From: Cytophagia bacterium
GTDB lineage: Bacteria > Bacteroidota > Bacteroidia > Cytophagales > Cyclobacteriaceae
Assembly: GCA_013373005.1 (NCBI GenBank)
Contig: JABXIP010000467.1
Coordinates: forward strand, 1-10,431
DNA length: 10,431 nucleotides
Direction of reading: 5' to 3'
Part shown: positions 1-6,028 of the stretch, piece by piece
Layout: every line of letters begins with the position of its first letter
Numbering within the stretch: the stretch's first letter is position 1
Translations under genes and position numbers: made by a program
Notes under the pieces: model-generated
Told to the model about the DNA's origin: nothing
The model's database searches: none
What the model saw: only the letters and a program-made list of their open reading frames with translations

Positions 1-530
1 CTTTGTTCAAAGGGTAATTCACTCCAGGTCTCACCACCATCAGAAGTTTTCAAGATAAGTAGTCGGCCATTCATGGCATCACCAAAGGCAATGCCTTCCT
101 GGTCGTTCCAGAAGTCCATAGCATCGTAGAAGGTGCCTTCCACCATGCTCCAGTATTTTTGCTCCCAGTTCTGGCCACCATCGGTGGTTTTGTAAATCAC
201 GGCTGGTAAGCCTGCACTAAGTACAATGGCTGTGTTGGCATCGAATGCCTCAATATCTCTAAACTGCAGGGTGTCTGTTCCTGGAATAGATACGTTTTCC
301 CAGGTAGTTCCACCATCAATAGTTCTGATGACTGTACCACCACTTCCACTGGCCCACGCCACCTCATCAGAAACTGCTGAGAGGCCTCTGAAACCAGCTC
401 TTACTCCTGACTCCTGAGGTTGCCAATATGGTATTGGTCGCTGCTGGCTGGTTTCGTTTTGATTGTCTTGTTTTTGAGAACAGGCTGTGAAGATCAGCAG
501 CAGTCCAAATCCTAAAAATAGTCTTTTCAT
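1..530 (-). CDS. BNR/YCF48-like beta-propeller lipoprotein, C-terminus outside the window
   Basis: The first 176 residues are present; the gene continues past the left edge. The N-terminus is a lipoprotein signal: MKR, a hydrophobic stretch, then the lipobox FTAC with Cys17 as the lipidation site, followed by a Gln/Asn-rich linker (residues 19-30). Three BNR/Asp-box motifs are visible, RTIDGGTTWE (69-78), KTTDGGQNWE (114-123) and KTSDGGETWS (161-170), spaced about 46 residues apart as in the blades of YCF48/sialidase-like beta-propellers. Bacteroidota proteins of this type are often labelled 'oxidoreductase' or 'photosystem II stability factor-like', but no enzymatic role can be assigned; a binding or scaffold role at the cell envelope is more likely. 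Its ATG (530-528) overlaps the stop of the upstream lipoprotein gene as ATGA, so the two are probably translationally coupled. The missing part should hold three or four more blades. Confidence 0.88.
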   Translation of the reverse strand, partial: MKRLFLGFGLLLIFTACSQKQDNQNETSQQRPIPYWQPQESGVRAGFRGLSAVSDEVAWASGSGGTVIRTIDGGTTWENVSIPGTDTLQFRDIEAFDANTAIVLSAGLPAVIYKTTDGGQNWEQKYWSMVEGTFYDAMDFWNDQEGIAFGDAMNGRLLILKTSDGGETWSELPFEQ

Positions 531-1333
531 TCTTGGGTTTTCATTGAAGCTAAATCAGGCTTTTCTGGTGAAGTAAATACCGACTCAGGTAGTTCATGAA
601 ACACCATTACATCTTCCATTCCTCGTTCCCCTCTGCTGCTCGACAATAGAATTTCGCCATGCTTATTATAGTCTAGCCAAGGCATAGTGAACCCGGGTTG
701 TTCGGCTTCCTGAGAAGGGTAATAGGCCCATTGACTGACCAATTTACTTTCCTTATCAACCCATACATAGTACATGTTTTGAGGTGTTCGGCCCACATTT
801 TCGAAGGTGAGGTTAAGTTTATCGGCAGGTCTTCCATCGGCAGTGGCTTCTTCACCAACATACTTAAGGGTAACACCGGAATCTTTCAGTTTAAATGGCA
901 TCACCAACCAGTAGGAATGATTGATCCACGTGCTCTTAGCCCGTTGCATTAGGGTTTGCACAGAGTCTGCCTCCATAATTTCTTCTCCATTCATAAAGGC
1001 CCTACCTGAGCCATCATTGATGTTGGTGAGGTAGGTCATACCATTTCCTGCATCAATTCTCACATTGCCTGTCCATTTGTCCCAAACCAATGCATCACGG
1101 CCGAAGAACTTCCAGCAAACGTAATGTGTATTATCCCAGGCTTTTCGGCCTCCCATCGCGTCCATCACTTCATCTGCAATGGCAATAGCTTTAGGGTCAG
1201 AGCCGGCCAAGTTGAAGCCTTCAGCGGCTGGGTTTCCATAAGGTTCTTCGGTGGTCGACTGTGTTTTGTCTCCACAGCTGGCAAGAGAAATAAGCAGCAA
1301 AAGAGATAATGATACTTGGGTTAAGGTTTTCAT
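527..1333 (-). CDS. LolA-like (DUF6503-like) outer-membrane lipoprotein
   Basis: A 268-residue lipoprotein of unknown function. The signal MKTLTQVSLSLLLLISLASC ends in the lipobox LASC, with Cys20 lipidated. I chose the ATG at 1333-1331 because it puts the charged residue directly before the hydrophobic core; an in-frame TTG 21 bases upstream would add an unneeded extension. The mature part starts with a short helix (IADEVMDAMGGRKAWDN) and continues as alternating beta strands rich in Trp and Tyr (WKFFGRDALVWDKWTG, NHSYWLVMPFKLKDSGV, YYVWVDKESKLVSQWAYY), which fits the half-barrel of LolA/LppX-type lipid-binding proteins. The wording of these motifs resembles what I remember of the Bacteroidota family DUF6503; that assignment is from memory. 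It is first in a two-gene lipoprotein operon and shares an ATGA overlap with the next gene. A hydrophobic-ligand or lipoprotein-handling role is inference only. Confidence 0.85.
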   Translation of the reverse strand: MKTLTQVSLSLLLLISLASCGDKTQSTTEEPYGNPAAEGFNLAGSDPKAIAIADEVMDAMGGRKAWDNTHYVCWKFFGRDALVWDKWTGNVRIDAGNGMTYLTNINDGSGRAFMNGEEIMEADSVQTLMQRAKSTWINHSYWLVMPFKLKDSGVTLKYVGEEATADGRPADKLNLTFENVGRTPQNMYYVWVDKESKLVSQWAYYPSQEAEQPGFTMPWLDYNKHGEILLSSSRGERGMEDVMVFHELPESVFTSPEKPDLASMKTQE

Positions 1334-1351
1334 GTTGAATGGTTTTGATGT

Positions 1352-1383
1352 CAAAATACGGCTTTAGTTAGGCTTCGGCAATA
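1352..1383 (-). promoter_or_regulatory. Possible Bacteroidota-type promoter for the lipoprotein operon
   Basis: On the minus strand a TATTTTG box (1358-1352) lies 20 bases after a TATTG box (1383-1379). This resembles the phylum's -33 TTG / -7 TAnnTTTG layout, with one base missing in the -7 element. It would place the transcript start about 10-15 bases before the ATG at 1333, which also argues against the upstream TTG as start. The same TATTTTG string occurs just before the MBL gene (9983-9991). Not an exact consensus match. Confidence 0.3.
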
Positions 1384-1513
1384 CCCTTTAAATAATCAAC
1401 TCAGTACAAGCATTTGTGAGCTCACTGTAACCTATTGACGGTTCACCTTGTCTAACAAAGGAGCGAAAATGTAAATGCTTACCTTAAATGGTCAAACTCA
1501 AAACTCTACGGTC

Positions 1514-3889
1514 ATGTTTAAAAACTATCTCAAGGTGGGTCTACGCAGTCTCATGCGTCATAAAGGCTACACTTTCATCAATATTTTTGGTCTTACTGTT
1601 GGCCTCTGTGCTGCTCTACTCATTCTACTTTACGCTGAAAGCGAGCTTACTTATGATCGCTTCCATAGCAAGGCGGAAAATATCTACATGGTTTACAAAG
1701 AGCGAATCACGCCCACAGGAACACAGGAGACTTACGATACCTGGGCACCTACCTGGGAGGCACTGAAAGAAGACTATTCGCAAATTGTTAATGGAGCCAG
1801 AATTATAGAGGAAAGCCTATGGGTTGAAGTCAATGGAGAGCGCTTTAATGAAAACACTACGCTTACTGACAAAAGCTATTTCGAGCTTTTCGACTTTAAG
1901 TTGAAAGAGGGAAATCGTGGAAGTATACTGTCCAACCTCAATGAGGCAGTGGTAAGTCAGGAATTAGCAGACAGGCTTTTCCCGGGTGAAAATGCCATTG
2001 GAAAGACCATAGAAGCGCCATCGCTTAATAATCAATATATCATTAGCGGAATTCTCGATGAGGTGCCTTACAACTCCTACCTTCGACCCAACCTTATTCT
2101 TCCTGTGCAAAGTCATCCGCAATTCGAGGGTGTTGCCGGAAGCTGGGGAAGCTCATTTCTGGAAACGTATATCCAGCTTGAGCCCGATACAGACATACCA
2201 CAATTAGAAGCCAGCTTTGAAGATTTTATCACCAAAATCTGGGATGCTCAAACTGCTGAAACCACCAATTTCAGGCTTTTGAATATGTTGGATATTTACG
2301 ATCGATTCAACGATAACAGACAGTATGCCTACATCTTGCTCATTGTGGCGATTGGTATACTCTTAATTGCTGCGATTAACTTTATGAACCTGGCTACGGC
2401 CCGATCTATGGAGCGAGCCAGAGAGGCCGGAATGAGAAAGGTTTTGGGGGCGCTGAAACCACAGCTTATCATTCAGTATCTCACAGAGTCACTTACAATA
2501 ACTTTCATTTCTCTGATACTAGGTATGCTGCTGGCCACCTTGGTTTTGCCACAGTTCAACGCCTATTATGAAGTGGGTCTGAATGTAATGTTCTGGCAAG
2601 AGCCAACCAATTTGATGATTATTCTTGGCATTGGTTTAGCCATTGGGCTAAGCTCAGGACTTTATCCTGCCTTTTACCTAACGTCTCTAAAAAGTGTGGA
2701 TACCCTTAAAGGGAAGGTGATTAAAACAAATGGTATGGGCAAAGCCATTCGCAATGGTTTGGTTGTGCTGCAATTTATGTTTTCAACCCTGCTCATTGTC
2801 GGTACACTGGTTATTGGTAAACAGGTAGATTATATGAAGAACAAAGACATGGCCTTCGATAAAGAGAATCTGTTGGTACTGCCCATACGGGTTGATGATT
2901 TTCCGAACGAGGAGCAAGGTGTAAATCAACTGGGTTCTATGAGAGATGCTTTGAGAAACCATTCTTCTATTGCCAGTTTAACAGCTACCTCTTCCATTCC
3001 CGGTAATTTCCCCGGTCGCTTCACTTTTGTGGTTCCCGATGGATTTACTCCTGAAGAGCGGCTACGAATGAGGCTTACTTATGTGGATCATGATTTCTTC
3101 AGCAGTATGAAAATCAACTTTGTGGATGGAAGAGATTTTATGCCTAACAGTGAGCAAGACAGAAACGAGTCTGCCATTGTAAACAGAACAGCATTTGAAG
3201 CCTATGGTTGGGAAAATATTGAAGGAAAGTACCTCAACTTTGGAAGCAGAAGAATGAAGGTGGTTGGCGTAGTTGACGATTACAATTTTGAAACATTGGC
3301 TAATGAAGTGGCTCCGATTATCCATTTCTACAGGCCTCCTGAAAATGGAGTGCATTCATTTACCGTGGTGAGAGTAGCTCAAGGCCGCACAGCCGATGCG
3401 CTAAAAGTGGCACAAGAACAATGGGAGGCAGTTTTGCCATCTGTTCCGTTTGACTATTACTTTATCGATCAACAGTTTCAGAGACTATATGAGTCGGAAG
3501 ATAGATTGACTGGAGCCATCAGCACTTTCTCTATGGTGGCTATTATTATCGCGACTATGGGATTGTTGGGGTTGTCTTCGCTTATCACAACCCAGCGTAC
3601 CAAGGAGATAGGCATACGAAAAGTATTGGGCGCATCGGTGACTTCTATTATGGTTTTGCTGTCCAGAAAATTTGCATTGCTTATTGCTTTAGCTTTTGTG
3701 TTGACTGTGCCTCTGGCTCTTATGCTGCTCAATAATTGGCTCTCAGACTTTGCCTATAGGATTGATATTGGAGTAATGGTCTTTATGATTGCTTTGCTGG
3801 GAACACTCTTCGTGGCCCTGGCTGCCATTAGCTTGCAAACGGTGAGGGCTGCTTTGGCTAACCCAATTAAGTCGATGCGTTATGAATGA
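1514..3889 (+). CDS. ABC transporter permease, MacB/FtsX type (two FtsX modules)
   Basis: A 791-residue inner-membrane protein of the large Bacteroidota 'FtsX-like permease' family, which transports or mechanically transmits force to envelope substrates together with a separate ATPase. The order is: TM1 (about 21-42), a MacB-type periplasmic domain (about 45-270), three TMs (about 272-292, 325-346, 366-388), TM5 (about 415-436), a second periplasmic domain (about 440-665), then three TMs (about 671-692, 718-738, 752-775). The cytoplasmic coupling motif occurs twice, RAREAGMRKVLGA (301-313) and RTKEIGIRKVLGAS (695-708), marking the duplicated FtsX modules. I prefer the ATG at 1514 (MFKNYLKVGLRSL), the usual family start; an ATG at 1475 would add 13 atypical residues, though AAGGAG at 1458-1463 could serve it. 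No ATPase gene is adjacent, so it must be supplied from elsewhere. The substrate is unknown. Confidence 0.92.
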   Translation: MFKNYLKVGLRSLMRHKGYTFINIFGLTVGLCAALLILLYAESELTYDRFHSKAENIYMVYKERITPTGTQETYDTWAPTWEALKEDYSQIVNGARIIEESLWVEVNGERFNENTTLTDKSYFELFDFKLKEGNRGSILSNLNEAVVSQELADRLFPGENAIGKTIEAPSLNNQYIISGILDEVPYNSYLRPNLILPVQSHPQFEGVAGSWGSSFLETYIQLEPDTDIPQLEASFEDFITKIWDAQTAETTNFRLLNMLDIYDRFNDNRQYAYILLIVAIGILLIAAINFMNLATARSMERAREAGMRKVLGALKPQLIIQYLTESLTITFISLILGMLLATLVLPQFNAYYEVGLNVMFWQEPTNLMIILGIGLAIGLSSGLYPAFYLTSLKSVDTLKGKVIKTNGMGKAIRNGLVVLQFMFSTLLIVGTLVIGKQVDYMKNKDMAFDKENLLVLPIRVDDFPNEEQGVNQLGSMRDALRNHSSIASLTATSSIPGNFPGRFTFVVPDGFTPEERLRMRLTYVDHDFFSSMKINFVDGRDFMPNSEQDRNESAIVNRTAFEAYGWENIEGKYLNFGSRRMKVVGVVDDYNFETLANEVAPIIHFYRPPENGVHSFTVVRVAQGRTADALKVAQEQWEAVLPSVPFDYYFIDQQFQRLYESEDRLTGAISTFSMVAIIIATMGLLGLSSLITTQRTKEIGIRKVLGASVTSIMVLLSRKFALLIALAFVLTVPLALMLLNNWLSDFAYRIDIGVMVFMIALLGTLFVALAAISLQTVRAALANPIKSMRYE

Positions 3890-3928
3890 CCCCTCCGGTC
3901 TTCGACCACCTCCCTTTTGCCAAGCGAA
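3890..3928 (-). repeat. Degenerate copy of intergenic hairpin repeat (family A)
   Basis: Directly after the permease stop codon come CCCCTCC, the small hairpin GGTC-TTC-GACC (3897-3907), then ACCTCCCTTTTGCC and AAGCGAAGGA. The order (CCTCC, GGnC hairpin, ACCTCC, A/G-rich end) is that of the clean copy at 9000-9035. The second hairpin has decayed here. It is in the same orientation as the 9000 copy and opposite to the 4054 copy. Confidence 0.6.
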
Positions 3929-3968
3929 GGACTTAAAATAGCAAGCTCCAAATTCCAATAAGGAAATC

Positions 3969-3995
3969 TTTGCGCCCTTTGCGTTCTCTGCGGTT
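3969..3995. repeat. Three 9-base tandem units with TTTGCG/TCTGCG core
   Basis: The units TTTGCGCCC, TTTGCGTTC and TCTGCGGTT follow each other without gaps. Strings of this kind ('ctttgcg...ctctgcggtt') are, as I recall, a recurrent intergenic sequence in Bacteroidota and some other bacteria. No coding function is seen. Confidence 0.55.
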
Positions 3996-4053
3996 CACAT
4001 TACTGCCAAGTTCGTGGAGGGCGCAATATCGTTATAAGTGTAAGTTCCGAATT

Positions 4054-4094
4054 CCTCCCCTGATTTAGGGGAGGTGCCCTATAGGGCTGAGGGG
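4054..4094 (+). repeat. Intergenic hairpin repeat (family A), intact plus-orientation copy
   Basis: Two consecutive perfect palindromes: CCTCCCCT (4054-4061) with AGGGGAGG (4067-4074) around a 5-base loop, then GCCCTATAGGGC (4076-4087), followed by TGAGGGG. The reverse complement of the element at 9000-9035 has the same order of parts. The absence of a T-run argues against it being an intrinsic terminator. It resembles REP-like intergenic repeats of Bacteroidota. Confidence 0.7.
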
Positions 4095-4111
4095 TAAATT
4101 CTACACTTCAC

Positions 4112-4148
4112 TCCAAGAACCTTACAGTTCATTTCACTTGGGTTTTTT
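4112..4148 (+). terminator. Weak intrinsic terminator candidate
   Basis: TCCAAG (4112-4117) can pair with CTTGGG (4137-4142, one G-U pair), directly followed by six T (4143-4148). Inside the loop AAC (4118-4120) can extend the pairing with GTT (4127-4129), leaving a 7-base bulge. The position between the permease and the SDHY gene is right, but the stem is weak. Confidence 0.25.
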
Positions 4149-4223
4149 GTTGTATTCAATCTTTTCATCATTGTAATGTCAATACTGTTCAACAAGACTA
4201 GTATTTGCCAAAGGTCAAAAACT

Positions 4224-4272
4224 TTTAAGCTCTTAATAGTGGTGGGACGGTCACCCACCTTAGGAGCTTAAG
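4224..4272 (+). promoter_or_regulatory. Structured leader upstream of the SDHY-repeat gene
   Basis: The outer arms TTTAAGCTC (4224-4232) and GAGCTTAAG (4264-4272) pair over nine positions with one U-G pair. An inner stem GGTGGG (4241-4246) / CCCACC (4254-4259) closes a 7-base loop, ACGGTCA. The right outer arm contains AGGAG (4262-4266), one of the few Shine-Dalgarno-like strings in the window, so folding would hide it. The hairpin ends 15 bases before the ATG at 4288. There is no T-run after it, so it is more likely a translation-level element, a binding site or an operator than a terminator. Confidence 0.45.
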
Positions 4273-4276
4273 CAAA

Positions 4277-4291
4277 ATGTTAAGTATATGA
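4277..4291 (+). other. Possible 4-codon leader ORF (MLSI) overlapping the SDHY gene start
   Basis: ATG TTA AGT ATA TGA reads as a minimal ORF whose stop overlaps the ATG at 4288 as ATGA. AGGAG at 4262-4266 is 10 bases before this ATG but 21 before the main ATG, so a ribosome loading there would fit the short ORF better and could re-initiate on the main gene. It may be chance. Confidence 0.25.
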
Positions 4292-5853
4292 AAACTCAAA
4301 GAATGAAGAACAGAAGTCTGGTAATGGGAGTAGCGATAGCCATTTTAGCATTGCTCTCATTTACACATGAAGTAAAGTCTCAAGACGAAAAAACATCTAC
4401 ATCATACACGGTTAACAGAGGGGTTCACACCATTACTCACCGTAACTCTCAGGGAAGATTCCAGATGGAATATGAGGGTAAAATTGAATTTACCGATGAT
4501 GATAAAGCCATCAAGTCAATTTCCCGCGGAGGTTATTTACTGATTAGAAAAACCACGTTTGGTGACAGAAGAGAAGTACTCGCAGAGCCTAATTCAGATG
4601 GCAGCATCAACTATGAATATAGAGTAGGCAGAAGCCGTCAGGATTGGGGCAAAGAGGGTCAGGAGTTTCTGGCCAACGTACTGCTTGAAGTAATCCGCAC
4701 TACAGGAATGGGTGCCGAAGGTCGTGTAGAAAGGTTCTATAAGGCTGGAGGAGTAAATGCCGTAATGCAGGAGCTTAGCCACATTAGAAGTGACAATGTA
4801 TCTAGAATATATCTGGATGTATTGATGGACAATCATGAGCTGAGCAGCAGCGAATTGGTTGGTGTTGCTCAATACATTACTAAAGAGCTAGATTCTGATT
4901 ATTACATCTCAGAGATCTTCAAAAATCATGGAGATAAGTTCTTGAAAAGCCAGGAAGCTACTGGTGCATTCCTTGATGTGATCCGTAGAATGGATTCAGA
5001 TCATTACGTGTCTCAAATTCTTGAGCGTATGCTAAGAGAAGATTTAGATGCGACTTCAGTAGCCAAGGTGTTGCAGGCTGCTTCTAATATGGACTCTGAC
5101 CATTACAAGACTGAAGTATTGAAGGAGCTTTTAGATAGAAGAGATTTAGACAATACTACTGTTGATCAAATTATTAAAGCTGCTGCTGATATCGACTCAG
5201 ATCACTATGCTACTATCATTTTAAGAGATGCATTAGACAGACCCAATCTTTCTGACGATGCATTTAACAACCTGATGAATGCCGTTTCGCATATCGATTC
5301 AGATCATTATGTAACGGAGACTTTCAGGTCTATGCTGAGAAACAGAGATGTTTCAGACAAAGTGGTTGAGGCCATTATGAATCGCTTGGAGTACATGGAT
5401 TCAGATCACTATAGAACCCTTATTCTGAACGATCTTTTCGAGAATCAGAAAATCTCTGATAAGTATTTTGAGTCTTTGCTGAGAACTGTAACTGATATGG
5501 ATTCAGATCACTATGCAAGTCAGGTACTTTCAAAATTATTAAAGAATGATGAGATTTCTGATGCCACTTATTCGCAGGTGCTTTCTAAAGTTGCCGAGAT
5601 AGATTCAGATCATTACAAAGTAACCATTTTGAAAGATGTAATGAGAGGAGACCTTACTAAGAGTCACATGATGAGTCTTCTAAAGGTGGCAGATGAAATT
5701 GACTCTGACTACTACAAATCAGAAGTGCTTAAAGGTGCTTGTGATGCAGTGAGAGAATTGAATGACGAGGTGGTAAAGGATGAGTTCCGTAAAGTAGCCA
5801 GAGGCATTCGCTCAGATACATACTATGGTCGTGTAGCACGTTGCATCGACTAA
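4288..5853 (+). CDS. Secreted SDHY-repeat protein (free-standing BlaR1/M56-associated-like repeat domain)
   Basis: A 521-residue exported protein of unknown function. The signal peptide is about 1-32 (MKTQRMKNR, hydrophobic core 11-25, probable cleavage after VKSQ); a second start at Met6 is possible. Residues about 36-115 form a beta-rich N-terminal part (GKIEFTDDDKAIKSISRGGYLLIRK), followed by a linker helix region including TTGMGAEGRVERFYKAGGVNAVM. From 166 to 512 there are eleven repeats marked by [MIL]-D/R-SD-[HYTN]-[YV], with serines at 168, 203, 237, 270, 304, 338, 372, 406, 440, 473 and 509; the central period is 34 residues. Each unit reads as two amphipathic helices (HYxxxVLxxLL, then SDxxxxxLLxxV). 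The N-terminal wording and the SD-Y repeats match what I remember of C-terminal regions of BlaR1-like M56 proteins, but there is no protease part here. Two cysteines, 485 and 519, lie 34 residues apart. It stands upstream of the kinase operon on the same strand. Confidence 0.9.
   Translation: MKTQRMKNRSLVMGVAIAILALLSFTHEVKSQDEKTSTSYTVNRGVHTITHRNSQGRFQMEYEGKIEFTDDDKAIKSISRGGYLLIRKTTFGDRREVLAEPNSDGSINYEYRVGRSRQDWGKEGQEFLANVLLEVIRTTGMGAEGRVERFYKAGGVNAVMQELSHIRSDNVSRIYLDVLMDNHELSSSELVGVAQYITKELDSDYYISEIFKNHGDKFLKSQEATGAFLDVIRRMDSDHYVSQILERMLREDLDATSVAKVLQAASNMDSDHYKTEVLKELLDRRDLDNTTVDQIIKAAADIDSDHYATIILRDALDRPNLSDDAFNNLMNAVSHIDSDHYVTETFRSMLRNRDVSDKVVEAIMNRLEYMDSDHYRTLILNDLFENQKISDKYFESLLRTVTDMDSDHYASQVLSKLLKNDEISDATYSQVLSKVAEIDSDHYKVTILKDVMRGDLTKSHMMSLLKVADEIDSDYYKSEVLKGACDAVRELNDEVVKDEFRKVARGIRSDTYYGRVARCID
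4786..5823 (+). repeat. Coding tandem repeat, about 102 bases per unit, eleven units
   Basis: The codons for the SD motif recur about every 102 bases. The strings GATTCAGATCAYTA and GACTCTGACCATTA, encoding DSDHY, appear seven times between 4993 and 5617, flanked by more divergent copies at either end (encoding RSDNV, DSDYY, DSDYY and RSDTY). The DNA between the motifs has diverged strongly while the reading frame and length are kept, so the expansion is old and held by selection on the protein. Confidence 0.85.
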
Positions 5854-5867
5854 TGTTTTCTATCCAT

Positions 5868-5995
5868 AGGGTGGGCTTCAAAAGAGTTGTGTCATCCCCG
5901 GCCTGACCGGGGATCTCCTTAAAGTTTTCGAAGGCTCTTTTGAGATTCCCTTTTTCAAGGGAATGACGGATTAAAATTCTTTTGAAGCTCACCCT
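5868..5995. repeat. Nested inverted-repeat element (REP-pair/MITE-like)
   Basis: Arms at 5868-5888 and 5975-5995 are inverted copies 21 bases long with two differences, both of which become G-U pairs in plus-strand RNA. Inside lie two head-to-head hairpins of one family: ATCCCCGG (5894-5901) / CCGGGGAT (5907-5914), and ATTCCCTT (5945-5952) / AAGGGAAT (5957-5964). They carry matching flanks, GTCAT (5891-5895) and ATGAC (5963-5967), as well as ATCTC (5913-5917) and GAGAT (5942-5946). The core resembles the widespread GTCATCCCCGG...GGGGATCTC intergenic repeats. It begins 15 bases after the SDHY stop codon. Confidence 0.75.
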
Positions 5996-6003
5996 CTTTT
6001 TTT
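5868..6003 (+). terminator. Likely terminator after the SDHY gene
   Basis: In RNA the 21-base arms of the nested element pair fully, allowing two G-U pairs, and one base (C5996) separates the stem from seven T (5997-6003). The loop is about 86 bases long and itself folded into two hairpins, unlike a classical compact terminator. It could uncouple the SDHY gene from the kinase operon or allow partial read-through. Confidence 0.45.
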
Positions 6004-6013
6004 CCTATCTTCA
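5981..6013 (+). promoter_or_regulatory. Possible promoter of the kinase operon
   Basis: TTTG (5981-5984) and TATCTTCA (6006-6013; six of eight bases of TAnnTTTG) are separated by 21 bases, within the range reported for Bacteroidota promoters. The -33 part lies inside the right arm of the nested repeat. The match is weak; read-through from upstream is the alternative. Confidence 0.2.
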
Positions 6014-6028
6014 TTCAAAGCCCCGAGC

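Noticed and set aside
1334..1354. Upstream TTG start extending the LolA-like lipoprotein by seven residues
   Set aside because: It weakens the signal peptide, and the TTG overlaps the TATTTTG promoter-like box.
1475..1513. Upstream ATG start of the permease with AAGGAG at 1458-1463
   Set aside because: The 13 extra residues are atypical and polar; the family normally begins at MFKNYLK. It remains possible because of the purine-rich string, and the adjacent ATG-TAA at 1469-1474 is probably chance.
4054..4094. Hairpin repeat as intrinsic terminator of the permease
   Set aside because: No T-run follows the stems, and the same element occurs elsewhere in the opposite orientation.
4199..4207. 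TAGTATTTG as -7 promoter box for the SDHY gene
   Set aside because: It has one base too many between TA and TTTG, and no TTG lies at a proper -33 distance.
3890..4287. A small gene or tRNA in the 398-base spacer
   Set aside because: No open frame with a plausible start or tRNA-like cloverleaf was seen; repeats, a weak terminator candidate and the SDHY leader account for much of it.
4786..5823. CRISPR array or non-coding satellite
   Set aside because: The 102-base period is in frame, the conserved string encodes DSDHY, and the sequence between is coding helix, not spacer.
5729..5992. 87-codon minus-strand open frame
   Set aside because: It is formed by the nested inverted repeat and the antisense of the SDHY gene end.
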